64,000 nt of DNA from CAXMST01 sp963712765. Lineage in GTDB: Bacteria > Actinomycetota > Thermoleophilia > Solirubrobacterales > 70-9. Shown piece by piece: positions 41,814-50,805 of the stretch. Positions within the stretch are counted from its first letter, which is position 1. Each line of letters opens with the position of its first letter. The position numbers were made by a program, and so were the translations under genes. The stretch spans positions 372,001-436,000 of the forward strand of contig CAVQIX010000003.1 in NCBI GenBank assembly GCA_963712765.1. Direction: 5' to 3'. Below the pieces are notes generated by a model that had not been told where the DNA came from, made no database searches, and saw nothing but the letters and a program-made list of their open reading frames with translations.

Positions 41814-41900
41814 CGCGCCGAGGATACCCCCGGCCCGACCTCGACCCACGAGGATCGCCGGCGGACCGGGGCCCGTAAAGCGCTCGCAATATCGCTCGCC

Positions 41901-41906
41901 TAGCGT
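41901..41906 (+). promoter_or_regulatory. Leaderless -10 candidate (TAGCGT)
   Basis: TAGCGT ends 6 nt before ATG 41913. Confidence 0.45.
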
Positions 41907-41912
41907 GGGGAC

Positions 41913-43310
41913 ATGCCCCGGACCTTCCTGGCCGCGCTGCTCTCGTCGATTCTCATCGCCGGATGCGGCGCCGGCGATGACGGCGGGGCTTCCGGCCAGG
42001 GTCAGGGGCGCTCGGCGCTGGGTGAGTTCGAGTTCCCACCGGCTCCCGCGACGCCCGACGGGCCCCCGGATGCCGCCGCCGGAGCGGCCGCCGACGAGGC
42101 GATCCGCTCACTGACCCTCGGTGCGCTCGATCGCGGCGCTGTCGAGCAGCTCGCGGCGTCCGGCGATCCCCGCCAGGGCTGGCTGGTGGCGGACATGCTG
42201 CGCTTCGCGCAGTCGGGCGCCGAGCAGCGGGAGCTGCTCGGCGCCTTCACGAAGCTGACCGACGTCGATCCGAGCGCCGATCCGTCGTTCTCCGAGAGCC
42301 CGTGGCTCAGCGTCACCAACCACCTGATCGCCTGGGATCTGGCGGCGCCCGCCGGTTACCAGCAGCGGAAGGGCGATCTCTTCACCGCGCTGGAGCCGGG
42401 CTGGGCGCCGTTCTTCGGCGACTCCGGAGCGAGGATCGATTGGCGGCTTCTGTCCTGGGGCGGAGTCCTCATCGACGACCGGCCAGGAGGCGCGCAGGCG
42501 CCATGTGAGCGTGGCTGCATCCCGGCGCTCGACGATCCCGAACTGACCGCTGCCGATCGGGGCGATTGGTATCCCGACGATCGCATCGTCTTCGGGATCG
42601 AGATCGGCGGTGAAGCGGTCGCGCTCCCGAGGAACATCATGGAGGTCCACGAGATGGTCAACATGAACCTCGGTGGCCGCCGTCTCGGGATTCCGTACTG
42701 CACGCTCTGCGGCTCGGCCCAGGCGTACCTGACCGACCGGAACGGCTCCGGCGGCATGCCCCTGGTCTTGCGCACATCCGGCCTGCTCTCGCGTTCGAAC
42801 AAGGTGATGTATGAGCTCGGAACGGAGTCGGTCTTGGACACCTTCACCGGCGAGGCGCTCTCTGGGCCGCTCCGCGAGCGCGGTGTCGAGCTCGAGCAGG
42901 TCAGCGTGGTGGCGACGAGCTGGGGCGAGTGGAAGGCAGAGCACCCCGACACGAGGATCATCGCCCGCGACGGAGGTATCGGCCGCGACTACCCGCTCGA
43001 CCCGCTGGGCGGCCGCGACGACGACGGCCCGATCTTCCCGATCGGCCCCGTCGACGACCGCCTGCCGGCGCAGGAGAAGGTGGTCGGGGTAATCACCGAC
43101 GACGGCAAGGAGGTCGCCTTCGCCGTCGAGGACGCATCGGGCGCTCTCGCCGCCGACGATCAGGTGGAGATCGACGGCGTCATCCTCGAGAACGCCGCAG
43201 GAGGCTTCACAGCCCGCGACCGCGAGGGCGTCCAGCTACCGACCCACGAGGCCTTCTGGTTCGCCTGGAGCCAGTTCCACCCGCAAACCGAGCTGTGGAC
43301 CGCCGGCTAG
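41913..43310 (+). CDS. DUF3179 lipoprotein
   Basis: The 465-residue product has a lipoprotein signal (SSILIAGC, Cys18), an Ala/Pro-rich linker and a DUF3179 domain: DDRIVFGIEIGGEAVALPRNIMEVHEMVN, PYCTLCGSAQAYLTDRNG, LRTSGLLSRSNKVMYELGTESVLDTFTGEAL and the end FWFAWSQFHPQTELW. The CTLC pair and a further CERGC could coordinate metal or form disulfides. The role of DUF3179 is not established. It should be tethered outside the membrane. Confidence 0.85.
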   Translation: MPRTFLAALLSSILIAGCGAGDDGGASGQGQGRSALGEFEFPPAPATPDGPPDAAAGAAADEAIRSLTLGALDRGAVEQLAASGDPRQGWLVADMLRFAQSGAEQRELLGAFTKLTDVDPSADPSFSESPWLSVTNHLIAWDLAAPAGYQQRKGDLFTALEPGWAPFFGDSGARIDWRLLSWGGVLIDDRPGGAQAPCERGCIPALDDPELTAADRGDWYPDDRIVFGIEIGGEAVALPRNIMEVHEMVNMNLGGRRLGIPYCTLCGSAQAYLTDRNGSGGMPLVLRTSGLLSRSNKVMYELGTESVLDTFTGEALSGPLRERGVELEQVSVVATSWGEWKAEHPDTRIIARDGGIGRDYPLDPLGGRDDDGPIFPIGPVDDRLPAQEKVVGVITDDGKEVAFAVEDASGALAADDQVEIDGVILENAAGGFTARDREGVQLPTHEAFWFAWSQFHPQTELWTAG

Positions 43311-43347
43311 GGGGGCGAACCTGCACGGCAGCACCCGCCGGCGCCGC

Positions 43348-44391
43348 TCAGGAACGCGGCTGCTTCGCCCCCTGGTCGAGGAGCTTGTCGATCTGGGCGA
43401 TCGGGTCCGGGGAGTGGAGCAGGACGACGCCGAGGTGGCGGCCGCCGCGCTTGGCGGTGGTTACATAGCAGCGGCCGGCGGCGTCGGTGTAGCCGGTCTT
43501 GACGCCCGTGATCCCGGGGCGGCCCATCTGCATCAGGGGGTTGTTGTTGTAGAGATCGAGCCGGCCGCCCTTGATCGGGAAGTCGAATGACGCGTTCCGC
43601 GTGGCGACCACCTTGGCGAGCCGCCCGTCGTCGAGGATCGCCCGACCCATCGCGGCCAGATCCCTGGGGCAAGAGCGGTTGCCGTGGTCAGCGAGACCGT
43701 GCGGCGAGGAGAAGCGGGTGCAGCGCAGGCCCATCTCCCTCGCCCTCGCATTCATCTTCTTCACGAAGCGATTGACGCTGCCGGAGTCGTGCTCGGCGAG
43801 CGCCACCGCGGTGTCGTTGCCGGAGACCAACAGCAGTCCGTGCAGCAGGGCGGAGAGCTGCACCTGCTTGCCCCTCGGCAGCAGTCCGACCTTCGATCCC
43901 GTCGTGCGGACCGCTCGCTTGGAGATCATCACGCGCTCGCCACCCTCGTGTGCGTCTGCGATCACCAGCGCCGTCATCATCTTGGTCAGGCTCGCAATCG
44001 GCAGTTCACGGCGGGGATGGCGCTCCCACAGGACCCTGCCGGTGTCGACGTCGAAGAGGATGCCCGCCCGGGGCGCCTGCTTGAAATCGCGCTCGATCGG
44101 GAGGGTCTCGTCAGCGGGCTTGAGGTTGTGGCGCCGCGCTCGCCGCTTTGCCGCGAGCTCACGTTGCTCGAGGCCGCTCGAGCCCTCGGCCTCGGTCGCG
44201 CCGATCACCGAGCTCGCCCCGGCCACCGGCTCACCGGGCTCGGGCAATCCGTCGCTGGTGCTCCCGGTCCCGAGTGCGAAGAACGCCGCGACCAGTGCGA
44301 TCAGGGGTACCAGCAGGACAGCCACCGGCCGGCGCGAGCGCCGGCCCCGGCCTCCGCTGACGACCGAGGAGTCGAGGTGATTCCTTCCCAC
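43348..44391 (-). CDS. D-alanyl-D-alanine carboxypeptidase (peptidase S11)
   Basis: The 347-residue product has an N-terminal membrane anchor (PVAVLLVPLIALVAAFFALG), a linker to about residue 105 and a penicillin-binding transpeptidase-like domain with SLTK (134-137), SGN (190-192) and KTG (298-300). It trims the terminal D-Ala of peptidoglycan stem peptides outside the membrane. The C-terminal beta domain of E. coli PBP5 is absent. Start GTG 44391. Confidence 0.93.
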   Translation of the reverse strand: MGRNHLDSSVVSGGRGRRSRRPVAVLLVPLIALVAAFFALGTGSTSDGLPEPGEPVAGASSVIGATEAEGSSGLEQRELAAKRRARRHNLKPADETLPIERDFKQAPRAGILFDVDTGRVLWERHPRRELPIASLTKMMTALVIADAHEGGERVMISKRAVRTTGSKVGLLPRGKQVQLSALLHGLLLVSGNDTAVALAEHDSGSVNRFVKKMNARAREMGLRCTRFSSPHGLADHGNRSCPRDLAAMGRAILDDGRLAKVVATRNASFDFPIKGGRLDLYNNNPLMQMGRPGITGVKTGYTDAAGRCYVTTAKRGGRHLGVVLLHSPDPIAQIDKLLDQGAKQPRS

Positions 44392-44469
44392 CGGCTAAGG
44401 ATCGCCGATCGGCCGGACCGTCACTTCGCCGCTGCGGTGACGCCCCGGGACGTCGGCGTCGCAGGACAG

Positions 44470-45741
44470 CTACGAGGACGAGAGCAGCTCGGCGAGGCGC
44501 TGTTCGAGCGCTCCGGCGAGGGCGTCGGCAACCGGGCCCTTCGGGATCCGCTCGACGAGCTCGGCGAGGAATCCGCCGATCACCAGCTCGCTGGCCTCGC
44601 CTTCCGGGAGGCCGCGTGAGCGGAGGTAGAAGAGCTGATCGGGATCGACCTGGGCGACGGCGGCTGCGTGCGTGCAGGCGACGTCGTCGGCCTCGATCTC
44701 GAGACCGGGGATCGCATCGGCGTGAGCCTTGCGGGAGAGCAGCAGGTTGCGGCAGTCCTGGAAGGCGTCGGTTCGCTGGGCTCCCGGATCGACGAAGATC
44801 ATCCCCCGCCAGACCGCGGTGGAGCGACCGTCGAGGACGCCGCGGAAGGCGAGATCGGAGGTCGTGTCGGGTGCCGCGTGCTCCTGCGTGGTGTCGTAGT
44901 CGAGGTGCTGGCGACCCGTTCCGACGTAGGCGCCGGTCACCCGGGCGCTCGCGCCGCGCCCGGCGAGCTTGGTCTCCATCCGGACCTTGCCGTTGGCAGC
45001 GCCGAATCCCAGCGCGACCCACTCGAGGTTGCCGTCGCGCGCGACCTCGGCCCGCTGCGTCGCGAAGCACCAGGAGGAGGGGGACAGGGCCTGCCCGCAG
45101 ACGTAGCGGAGGTTCGCGCCCTCGCCGACGATCAGCTCGGTGACCCCGTTGAAGAGCGCGTCGGTGTCATCGGAGTCGGAGAGGTATCTCTCCCAGACCT
45201 CGGCCTCCGCTCCCTCCTCGAGCACGATCAGCGTGCGCCAGTTGAGGCTGCGGCCGGCGGCTCTCTGGATCGCGGTCAATGAGATCGGCTTCTCGGCCTT
45301 CATCCCCGCGGGAACGTAGACGAGCGCGCCGCCGCTCCAGCCGGCCTCGTTGATGGTCACGAAGGGATCCTGCTCGGGGGAGACGATCGTCCCCAGCTTC
45401 GAACCGAGCAGATCGGGATAGCGCTCGGCAGCGGCGTCGAGCGGGACCACGATCGGGCCGTCGGGCTTGCCGTTGCCGCTCAGCTCGGTTGCGACGCCAC
45501 CGAGGATCGAGCCGTCGAGCTGGGTCAGGCCCTCGGCGCCCTCGGGGATCGACAGCGCGCCGCTTTGGCGCTCGGCGGCCGGAGCGTCGGCAGCGTCCGC
45601 CGGCTCGTAGGAGGAGAGGTCGAGCGAGGAGAGATCGGTGAACTCCCAGCCCTTGACCTTGGGGCCGGGCAGGGAGAGCTCGCGAGCAGCATCGACAGCG
45701 CGCGAGCGTCGCTCGCGCAGCCAGGCGGGTGCCTCAGCCAA
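44470..45741 (-). CDS. sufD: Fe-S cluster assembly protein SufD
   Basis: The 423-residue beta-helix protein starts APAWLRERRSRAVDAARELSLPGPKVKGWEFTDLSSLDLS, as SufD proteins do, and has the late blocks RTDAFQDCRNLLLSRKAHADAIPGLEIEADDVACTHAAAVAQVDPDQLFYLRSRGL with the conserved Cys and His, and ASELVIGGFLAELVERIP. It is a partner of SufB and SufC in building clusters. It overlaps sufB by 8 nt. Its sequence from residue 230 resembles SufB's, as expected for paralogues. Confidence 0.93.
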   Translation of the reverse strand: MAEAPAWLRERRSRAVDAARELSLPGPKVKGWEFTDLSSLDLSSYEPADAADAPAAERQSGALSIPEGAEGLTQLDGSILGGVATELSGNGKPDGPIVVPLDAAAERYPDLLGSKLGTIVSPEQDPFVTINEAGWSGGALVYVPAGMKAEKPISLTAIQRAAGRSLNWRTLIVLEEGAEAEVWERYLSDSDDTDALFNGVTELIVGEGANLRYVCGQALSPSSWCFATQRAEVARDGNLEWVALGFGAANGKVRMETKLAGRGASARVTGAYVGTGRQHLDYDTTQEHAAPDTTSDLAFRGVLDGRSTAVWRGMIFVDPGAQRTDAFQDCRNLLLSRKAHADAIPGLEIEADDVACTHAAAVAQVDPDQLFYLRSRGLPEGEASELVIGGFLAELVERIPKGPVADALAGALEQRLAELLSSS

Positions 45742-47212
45742 TCGAGCCCTCCATCTGCAGCTCGATCAGCCGGTTGAGCTCGACCGCGTACTCCATCGGC
45801 AGCTCCTTGACGACCGGCTCTATGAAGCCGTTGACGATCATCTTCGAGGCTTCCTCCTCGTCGAGACCGCGCGACTGCAGATAGAAGAGCTGCTCCTCGC
45901 CGATCTTCGAGACCGAGGCCTCGTGGCCGACGTTCGCGTCGCTCTCGTCGATTCGGATCGTCGGATACGTGTCGGAGCGGCTGTCCTCGTCGAGCAGGAG
46001 CGCGTCGCAGACCACCTTCGAGCGCGCCTGCTCAGCTCCCTTGGCGACCTCCAGCAGGCCTCGGTAGGTGCTGCGCCCTCCGTCCTTGGAGATCGACTTG
46101 GCGAAGATCGACGAGGTCGTCTTCGGCGCGGCGTGGATGATCTTGCCGCCGGCGTCCTGGTGCTGACCCTTGCCGGCGAAGGCGATCGAGAGGATCTCGC
46201 CGTGGGCCTGCTCGCCCATCAGGTAGATCGACGGGTACTTCATCGTCACCTTCGAGCCGAGGTTGCAGTCAACCCATTCCACGGTCGCCCGCTCGGCCGC
46301 GGTGGCCCGCTTGGTGACGAGGTTGAAGACGTTCTGGGACCAGTTCTGGACGGTCGTGTAGCGGATCCGCGCGCCGGGGCGGGCGATCAGCTCGACCACC
46401 GCAGAGTGAAGGGAGTCGGTCGAGTAGACCGGTGCCGTGCAGCCCTCGATGTAGTGGACGTCGGAGTCCTCGTCGGCGATGATCAGGGTCCGCTCGAACT
46501 GGCCCATGTTCTCGGTGTTGATCCGGAAGTAGGCCTGCAGCGGCATGTCGACCTTGACGCCCTTCGGCACGTAGACGAACGAGCCGCCGGACCAGACCGC
46601 GGAGTTCAGCGCGGCGAGCATGTTGTCGTTGGCCGGGATCACGCTGGCGAAGTGCTCGCGGATCACGTCCTCGTACTCACGCAGGCCGGAGTCCATGTCC
46701 ATGAAGATGACGCCCTGCTTCTCGAGGTCCTCGCGGACCTGGTGGTAGACGACCTCCGACTCGTACTGGGCGCCGACCCCGGCCAGGAAGTTGCGCTCCG
46801 CCTCAGGGATCCCGAGCTTGTCGAAAGTGTTCTTGATGTCGTCGGGGACGTCCTCCCAGCTGTGCTCGGCCCGTTCGGAGGCGCGGACGAAGTAGTGGAT
46901 GTCGTCGAAGTCGATCTGGTCGAGATCGGCGCCCCACTGCGGGACCGGACGGGCGAGGAAGTGGTCGAGAGCCTTGAGGCGGAAGTCGCGCATCCACTCG
47001 GGCTCGTCCTTGTACTCGGAGATGTCCTCGACGAGCTGGCGGGTGAGACCCTTCGGCGCCTTGTAGACGTAGCCGGTCTCGGGGTCGTTGAAGCCGAACT
47101 TCGTCTCGTAGTCGGAGTTGATGTCCTTTATCGCGGCGCGCTCGGCGAGCTTCGGATCGAGGTCCACGGCGGCGTCCTTGGATGCGGGGGTAGCGGTCTC
47201 GGGCGGGTTCAT
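45734..47212 (-). CDS. sufB: Fe-S cluster assembly scaffold SufB
   Basis: The 492-residue product has YETKFGFNDPETGYVYKAPKGLTRQLVEDIS, SWEDVPDDIKNTFDKLGIPEAERNFLAGVGAQYESEVVYH, SGGSFVYVPKGVKVDMPLQAYFRINTENMGQFERTLIIAD, DVHYIEGCTAPVYSTDSLHSAVVE and DANVGHEASVSKIGEEQLFYLQSRGL. It is the scaffold subunit of the SufBCD complex. The ATG at 47212 follows the Rieske gene stop by 4 nt; the longer frame to 47347 overlaps that gene and is rejected. Unlike usual actinobacterial loci, sufC is not adjacent. Confidence 0.95.
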   Translation of the reverse strand: MNPPETATPASKDAAVDLDPKLAERAAIKDINSDYETKFGFNDPETGYVYKAPKGLTRQLVEDISEYKDEPEWMRDFRLKALDHFLARPVPQWGADLDQIDFDDIHYFVRASERAEHSWEDVPDDIKNTFDKLGIPEAERNFLAGVGAQYESEVVYHQVREDLEKQGVIFMDMDSGLREYEDVIREHFASVIPANDNMLAALNSAVWSGGSFVYVPKGVKVDMPLQAYFRINTENMGQFERTLIIADEDSDVHYIEGCTAPVYSTDSLHSAVVELIARPGARIRYTTVQNWSQNVFNLVTKRATAAERATVEWVDCNLGSKVTMKYPSIYLMGEQAHGEILSIAFAGKGQHQDAGGKIIHAAPKTTSSIFAKSISKDGGRSTYRGLLEVAKGAEQARSKVVCDALLLDEDSRSDTYPTIRIDESDANVGHEASVSKIGEEQLFYLQSRGLDEEEASKMIVNGFIEPVVKELPMEYAVELNRLIELQMEGSIG

Positions 47213-47216
47213 GTGT

Positions 47217-47531
47217 TCAGTCGACCTCCAACTTGATCTCTCCGGCTTCGTCCCGGACTTCGAATGTCTCGACCGGCGTAAACGCGGGCAACGTCTTTGG
47301 GCGCCCGCTTCGCAGATCGAAGAGGGAGCCGTGACGCGGACACTCAACGGTACAGGCCCCGGCGTCGAAGGTCCCCTCGGCGAGAGGGCCGTCGTCGTGC
47401 GAGCAGCGGTCCTCGATCGCGTACAGCTCGCCGTCGACGTTGAAGACGCCGATCTTGATGCCGTCAGCCTCGACGAGACGCATCTCGCCCGCGGCCAATT
47501 CGTCGCTCTTGCATACCGTGTGGGTGCCCAT
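47217..47531 (-). CDS. Rieske [2Fe-2S] ferredoxin-type protein next to sufB
   Basis: The 104-residue product has both Rieske boxes: RCSHDDGPL (Cys43, His45) and ECPRHGSLFD (Cys64, His67). It is a stand-alone NirD/BphF-type ferredoxin. Such genes are found beside suf operons in several actinobacteria, where an electron-donor role for assembly is inferred. AGGGA 9 nt before ATG 47531 decides against the GTG at 47537. sufB starts 4 nt after its stop. Confidence 0.92.
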   Translation of the reverse strand: MGTHTVCKSDELAAGEMRLVEADGIKIGVFNVDGELYAIEDRCSHDDGPLAEGTFDAGACTVECPRHGSLFDLRSGRPKTLPAFTPVETFEVRDEAGEIKLEVD

Positions 47532-47562
47532 TGTCACGAATCCCTACTGGGAGAGTCGGATT

Positions 47563-50283
47563 TTAGCGGGCGGGGTGGCGCGGGCTGGCGCGGGACCCCT
47601 TCGGGGCGCTCCATCCCCGGAGGCGGTTCGCGTTGGTGACGACCGAGAGCGAGCTCATCGCCATCGCCCCGGCCGCGATCATCGGGCTCAGCTGCAGTCC
47701 GATGATCGGGTACAGGACGCCGGCCGCGATCGGGATGCCGATCGCGTTGTAGCCGAAGGCGAAGCCGAGGTTCTGCCGGATGTTGCGCATGGTCGCCCTG
47801 CTCAGGTCGAGAGCGGAGACCACTCCGTCGAGCCGGCCGGAGACCAGGGTCACGTCCGCGGCCTCGATCGCCACGTCCGTCCCGGTGCCGATCGCGATTC
47901 CGACATCGGCCTGGGCGAGGGCCGGCGCATCGTTGATCCCGTCGCCGACCATCCCCACGACGTGGCCCTCCGCCTGCAGGCGTGAGACCTCCCGCGACTT
48001 GTCGGCGGGCAGCACCTCGGCGATCACCCGCTCGATCCCCGCCTCCGCCGCGATCGCCTCCGCCGTGCGTCGGTTGTCACCCGTGATCATCGCCACCTCC
48101 ACGCCGGCCGAGCGGATCGCTCCGATCGCCTCCGCGGATCCCGGCTTGATCGTGTCGGCGACTGCGACCACTCCGGCCGCACGACCCGTCACAGCCACGA
48201 ACATCGCGGTCTTTCCCTCGGCCTCGAGTCGATCGGCCGCCCGCGAAAGAGGCTGGATGCCGACCTCGCGCTCCTCCATCAATCTCCGCGTGCCGGCGAG
48301 GACCGAGCGGCCATCGACCTCCGCCTCGATGCCCATCCCGGTGATCGACTCGAATCGACCCGCTCGGGGGACCTCGATCTCGCGGTCGCGAACGCCGGCG
48401 ACGATTGCCTCGGCCAAGGGATGCTCTGAGGAGGACTCGGCGGCGGCCAACAGCGAGAGGAGCTCGTCCTCGGCGATCTCCGCGGTCACCTCGACATCGG
48501 TCAGCTCGGGCTCGCCGCGGGTGATCGTCCCGGTCTTGTCGAGGACGATGACGTCGAGGTCGTGGGCGCTCTCGAGCGCCTCGGCGGACTTGATCAGCAC
48601 GCCCGCCCGGGCGCCGTTTCCGGTCCCGACCATGATCGAGAGTGGCGTCGCCAGGCCGAGCGCGCAAGGACAGGCGATGATCAGCACCGAGACCGCGGTG
48701 ACCAGCGCGAAGGTGAGACGCGGGTCGGGGCCGAGGTCGAACCAGAGCACGAAGGCGGCGATCGCAATCATCATCACCACCGGCACGAAATAGCCCGACA
48801 CCCGGTCGGCGATTCGCTGGATCGGCGCCTTCGATCCCTGCGCCCGCTCGACGAGCCGGACGATCTGGGCGAGCATCGTGTCGCTGCCGACCGCGGTCGC
48901 CGTGAAGCTGATGGCGCCGGTCTGGTTGATCGTCGCCCCGATCACCGCGTCGCCTGGGCCCTTGGCGACGGGGATCGGCTCGCCGGAGACCATCGACTCG
49001 TCGATCGAGGAGCTGCCGGCGACGACCTCGCCGTCGACCGGGATCTTCTCCCCGGGCCTGACCACGACCACGTCGCCCGGGCGGACCTCCTCGACCGGGA
49101 CCTCGGTCAACTCGCCCTCGCGCTCGAGCCGAGCGACCTTGGCCTGCATCCCGACCAGCTTCCGGATCGCCTCGCCGGTGCCGGCGCGGGCGCGCGCCTC
49201 GAGCAGCCGCCCCAGCATGATCAGGGTGATGATCACGCCCGCCGCCTCGAAGTAGACGTCGCGGAGGTCCTCGGGGAGCAGACCCGGGGCGACCGTTACG
49301 AGGACGCTATAGGCGAAGGCCGCGCTGGTCCCGAGCGTGATCAGCGTGTTCATCTCGGCTGAGCGGTTACGGAGGGCTCGCCAGCCGATTCGGTGGACCG
49401 GCCAGCCGACGAAGAGGAAGACCGGCGTGATCATCACGAGCTGGAACCAGTGGTTGGTCAGCAGCGACGGCACCCAATCCGCTCCGAAGAGCTCGGTCGC
49501 CATCGAGCCGAAGAGCACCGGCGCCGTCAGGACCGCTCCGATCGCAACCCTCAGGCCGAGGTCTCGGACCTCGGCGTCGCGTTCTGCCGATTCCGCGTCG
49601 CCTTCAGCGCCGAGGGTCGTCTCGACGGCTCGCAGGTTCGCCTCATAGCCGCTCTTCGCCACGGCTCGTTCGAGCTCGCCGATCCCGGTCCGATCGGGGT
49701 CGTAGCTGACGCTCGCCCGCTCGACGCCGAAGTTGACCTCGGCGCGATTGACCCCGTCGACCTCGGCCAGGGCGTTCTCGACGGTGCTCACGCAGCTCGC
49801 GCAGTGCATCCCCTTGATCACGAGGTCGACCTCGCGGAGGTCGGCCGGCGAGCTCTCGGTCGCGGTACCGCTGCCCCCGTTATCGTCGCCGCCGCCGTGG
49901 TCACCGGGCTCGACCAGGAGCGTGCCGTGGACCATGTTCATCCCGCAGGAAAAGCCGAACTCGCCGGCGCGATCCGGGGCCAACTCGACCGTAGTCCGCT
50001 CGTAGGCGGGCAGACTCGCCGTCGTGGCGAAGTCCGGAAAGATCACCCGCGACGTGCATTCGCCGCTCTCCTGCCGGTCGAAGGTGATCCGCAGCGGCAC
50101 GCCCTGGGTGACATGGACGTAGTTGGGCGAGTAGCCCCCCTTGACGGTTACCTCGACCTCCTGCGCGTCCTCGCCGACCACGCTTGCAGCCGAGCTTCGC
50201 GACCCGAAGAAGAACCAGGCGAGAGCGACGATCGCCAGCAGGCCGCCGGCGCTGACGACCAGCTCGGCGGGAGCCATCGGCAC
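47563..50283 (-). CDS. copA: Copper P1B-type ATPase with N-terminal cupredoxin domain
   Basis: The 906-residue product has a membrane anchor (LVVSAGGLLAIVALAWFFFG), a cupredoxin-like domain (about 42-127) with Cys76 and FSCGMNMVHG (Cys113, Met115, Met117, His119), a linker, a heavy-metal-associated domain GMHCASC (158-164), and a full P1B core: GEKIPVDGEV, IIACPCALG (CPC metal site), DKTGT (phosphorylated Asp), SSSEHPLAEAI and GDGINDAPALAQADVGIAIG. It should export Cu+. The fused cupredoxin, placed outside the membrane by the anchor, is unusual and could accept or load the exported copper. Confidence 0.9.
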   Translation of the reverse strand: MPMAPAELVVSAGGLLAIVALAWFFFGSRSSAASVVGEDAQEVEVTVKGGYSPNYVHVTQGVPLRITFDRQESGECTSRVIFPDFATTASLPAYERTTVELAPDRAGEFGFSCGMNMVHGTLLVEPGDHGGGDDNGGSGTATESSPADLREVDLVIKGMHCASCVSTVENALAEVDGVNRAEVNFGVERASVSYDPDRTGIGELERAVAKSGYEANLRAVETTLGAEGDAESAERDAEVRDLGLRVAIGAVLTAPVLFGSMATELFGADWVPSLLTNHWFQLVMITPVFLFVGWPVHRIGWRALRNRSAEMNTLITLGTSAAFAYSVLVTVAPGLLPEDLRDVYFEAAGVIITLIMLGRLLEARARAGTGEAIRKLVGMQAKVARLEREGELTEVPVEEVRPGDVVVVRPGEKIPVDGEVVAGSSSIDESMVSGEPIPVAKGPGDAVIGATINQTGAISFTATAVGSDTMLAQIVRLVERAQGSKAPIQRIADRVSGYFVPVVMMIAIAAFVLWFDLGPDPRLTFALVTAVSVLIIACPCALGLATPLSIMVGTGNGARAGVLIKSAEALESAHDLDVIVLDKTGTITRGEPELTDVEVTAEIAEDELLSLLAAAESSSEHPLAEAIVAGVRDREIEVPRAGRFESITGMGIEAEVDGRSVLAGTRRLMEEREVGIQPLSRAADRLEAEGKTAMFVAVTGRAAGVVAVADTIKPGSAEAIGAIRSAGVEVAMITGDNRRTAEAIAAEAGIERVIAEVLPADKSREVSRLQAEGHVVGMVGDGINDAPALAQADVGIAIGTGTDVAIEAADVTLVSGRLDGVVSALDLSRATMRNIRQNLGFAFGYNAIGIPIAAGVLYPIIGLQLSPMIAAGAMAMSSLSVVTNANRLRGWSAPKGSRASPRHPAR

Positions 50284-50290
50284 CCGACTC

Positions 50291-50731
50291 TCAGCCTTGG
50301 CCGACCGGCGTGCCGGGGTCGGCCAAGGCGAAGAACCAGACGAGGAAGACGATGATGTCGATGAAGACGGCGAAGAAGATGATCAGCTCGAGCGGGTGCA
50401 CATCGCTTATCGAGTCGACGTGACGCTCTTCGCTCATCCCGCGCATCCAGTCCGCGCGCTCGCGCTTGCGGGCCTTGGCGCGGTCGGCGAAGAAGCTGAA
50501 GAAGCCGGCGATCAGGAGCAGCGTGAAGATCATCCCGACGTGTACGACCGCGAGAGCCGTCCACGACGGGGCGGTCGTGGACTGGATCTGCGATCCGATC
50601 CACACCCATACGACGGGCACTCCGAGCCCGACGAGGACTCCGAGGACGACTACGGCGATGCGGGTCAGCGTCGCCGAAGCCCCTTGCCTGATCACAGCCA
50701 ATGCCTGCATGACGCCATTGAGGTTAGCCAT
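50291..50731 (-). CDS. Small membrane protein upstream of the copper ATPase gene
   Basis: About 146 residues from ATG 50731 with three helices (TRIAVVVLGVLVGLGVPVVWVWIG, LAVVHVGMIFTLLLIAGFFSFF and HPLELIIFFAVFIDIIVFLVWFFAL). It ends 7 nt before copA, so the two form an operon. HVGMIF and DVHP could provide metal ligands but there is no known motif. The frame extends to 50800, but ANLNGVMQAL is the more natural start. Confidence 0.7.
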   Translation of the reverse strand: MANLNGVMQALAVIRQGASATLTRIAVVVLGVLVGLGVPVVWVWIGSQIQSTTAPSWTALAVVHVGMIFTLLLIAGFFSFFADRAKARKRERADWMRGMSEERHVDSISDVHPLELIIFFAVFIDIIVFLVWFFALADPGTPVGQG

Positions 50732-50805
50732 CGGGTCAACGCCGCACAGGGCCTCGGGGCCGACCGCGGCGTCGCCGTAGGCGGCTAGTCTCGCCCGCAA
50801 TACCG

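Noticed and set aside
45638..47236. A 532-codon + strand frame opposite sufB and sufD
   Set aside because: SufB and SufD are unmistakable on the other strand; this frame has only repetitive Asp/Val/Leu/Arg content.
47213..47347. A longer N-terminus for SufB reaching 47347
   Set aside because: It would overlap the Rieske gene in another frame and reads as Arg/Ser-rich shadow sequence; ATG 47212 matches SufB family starts.
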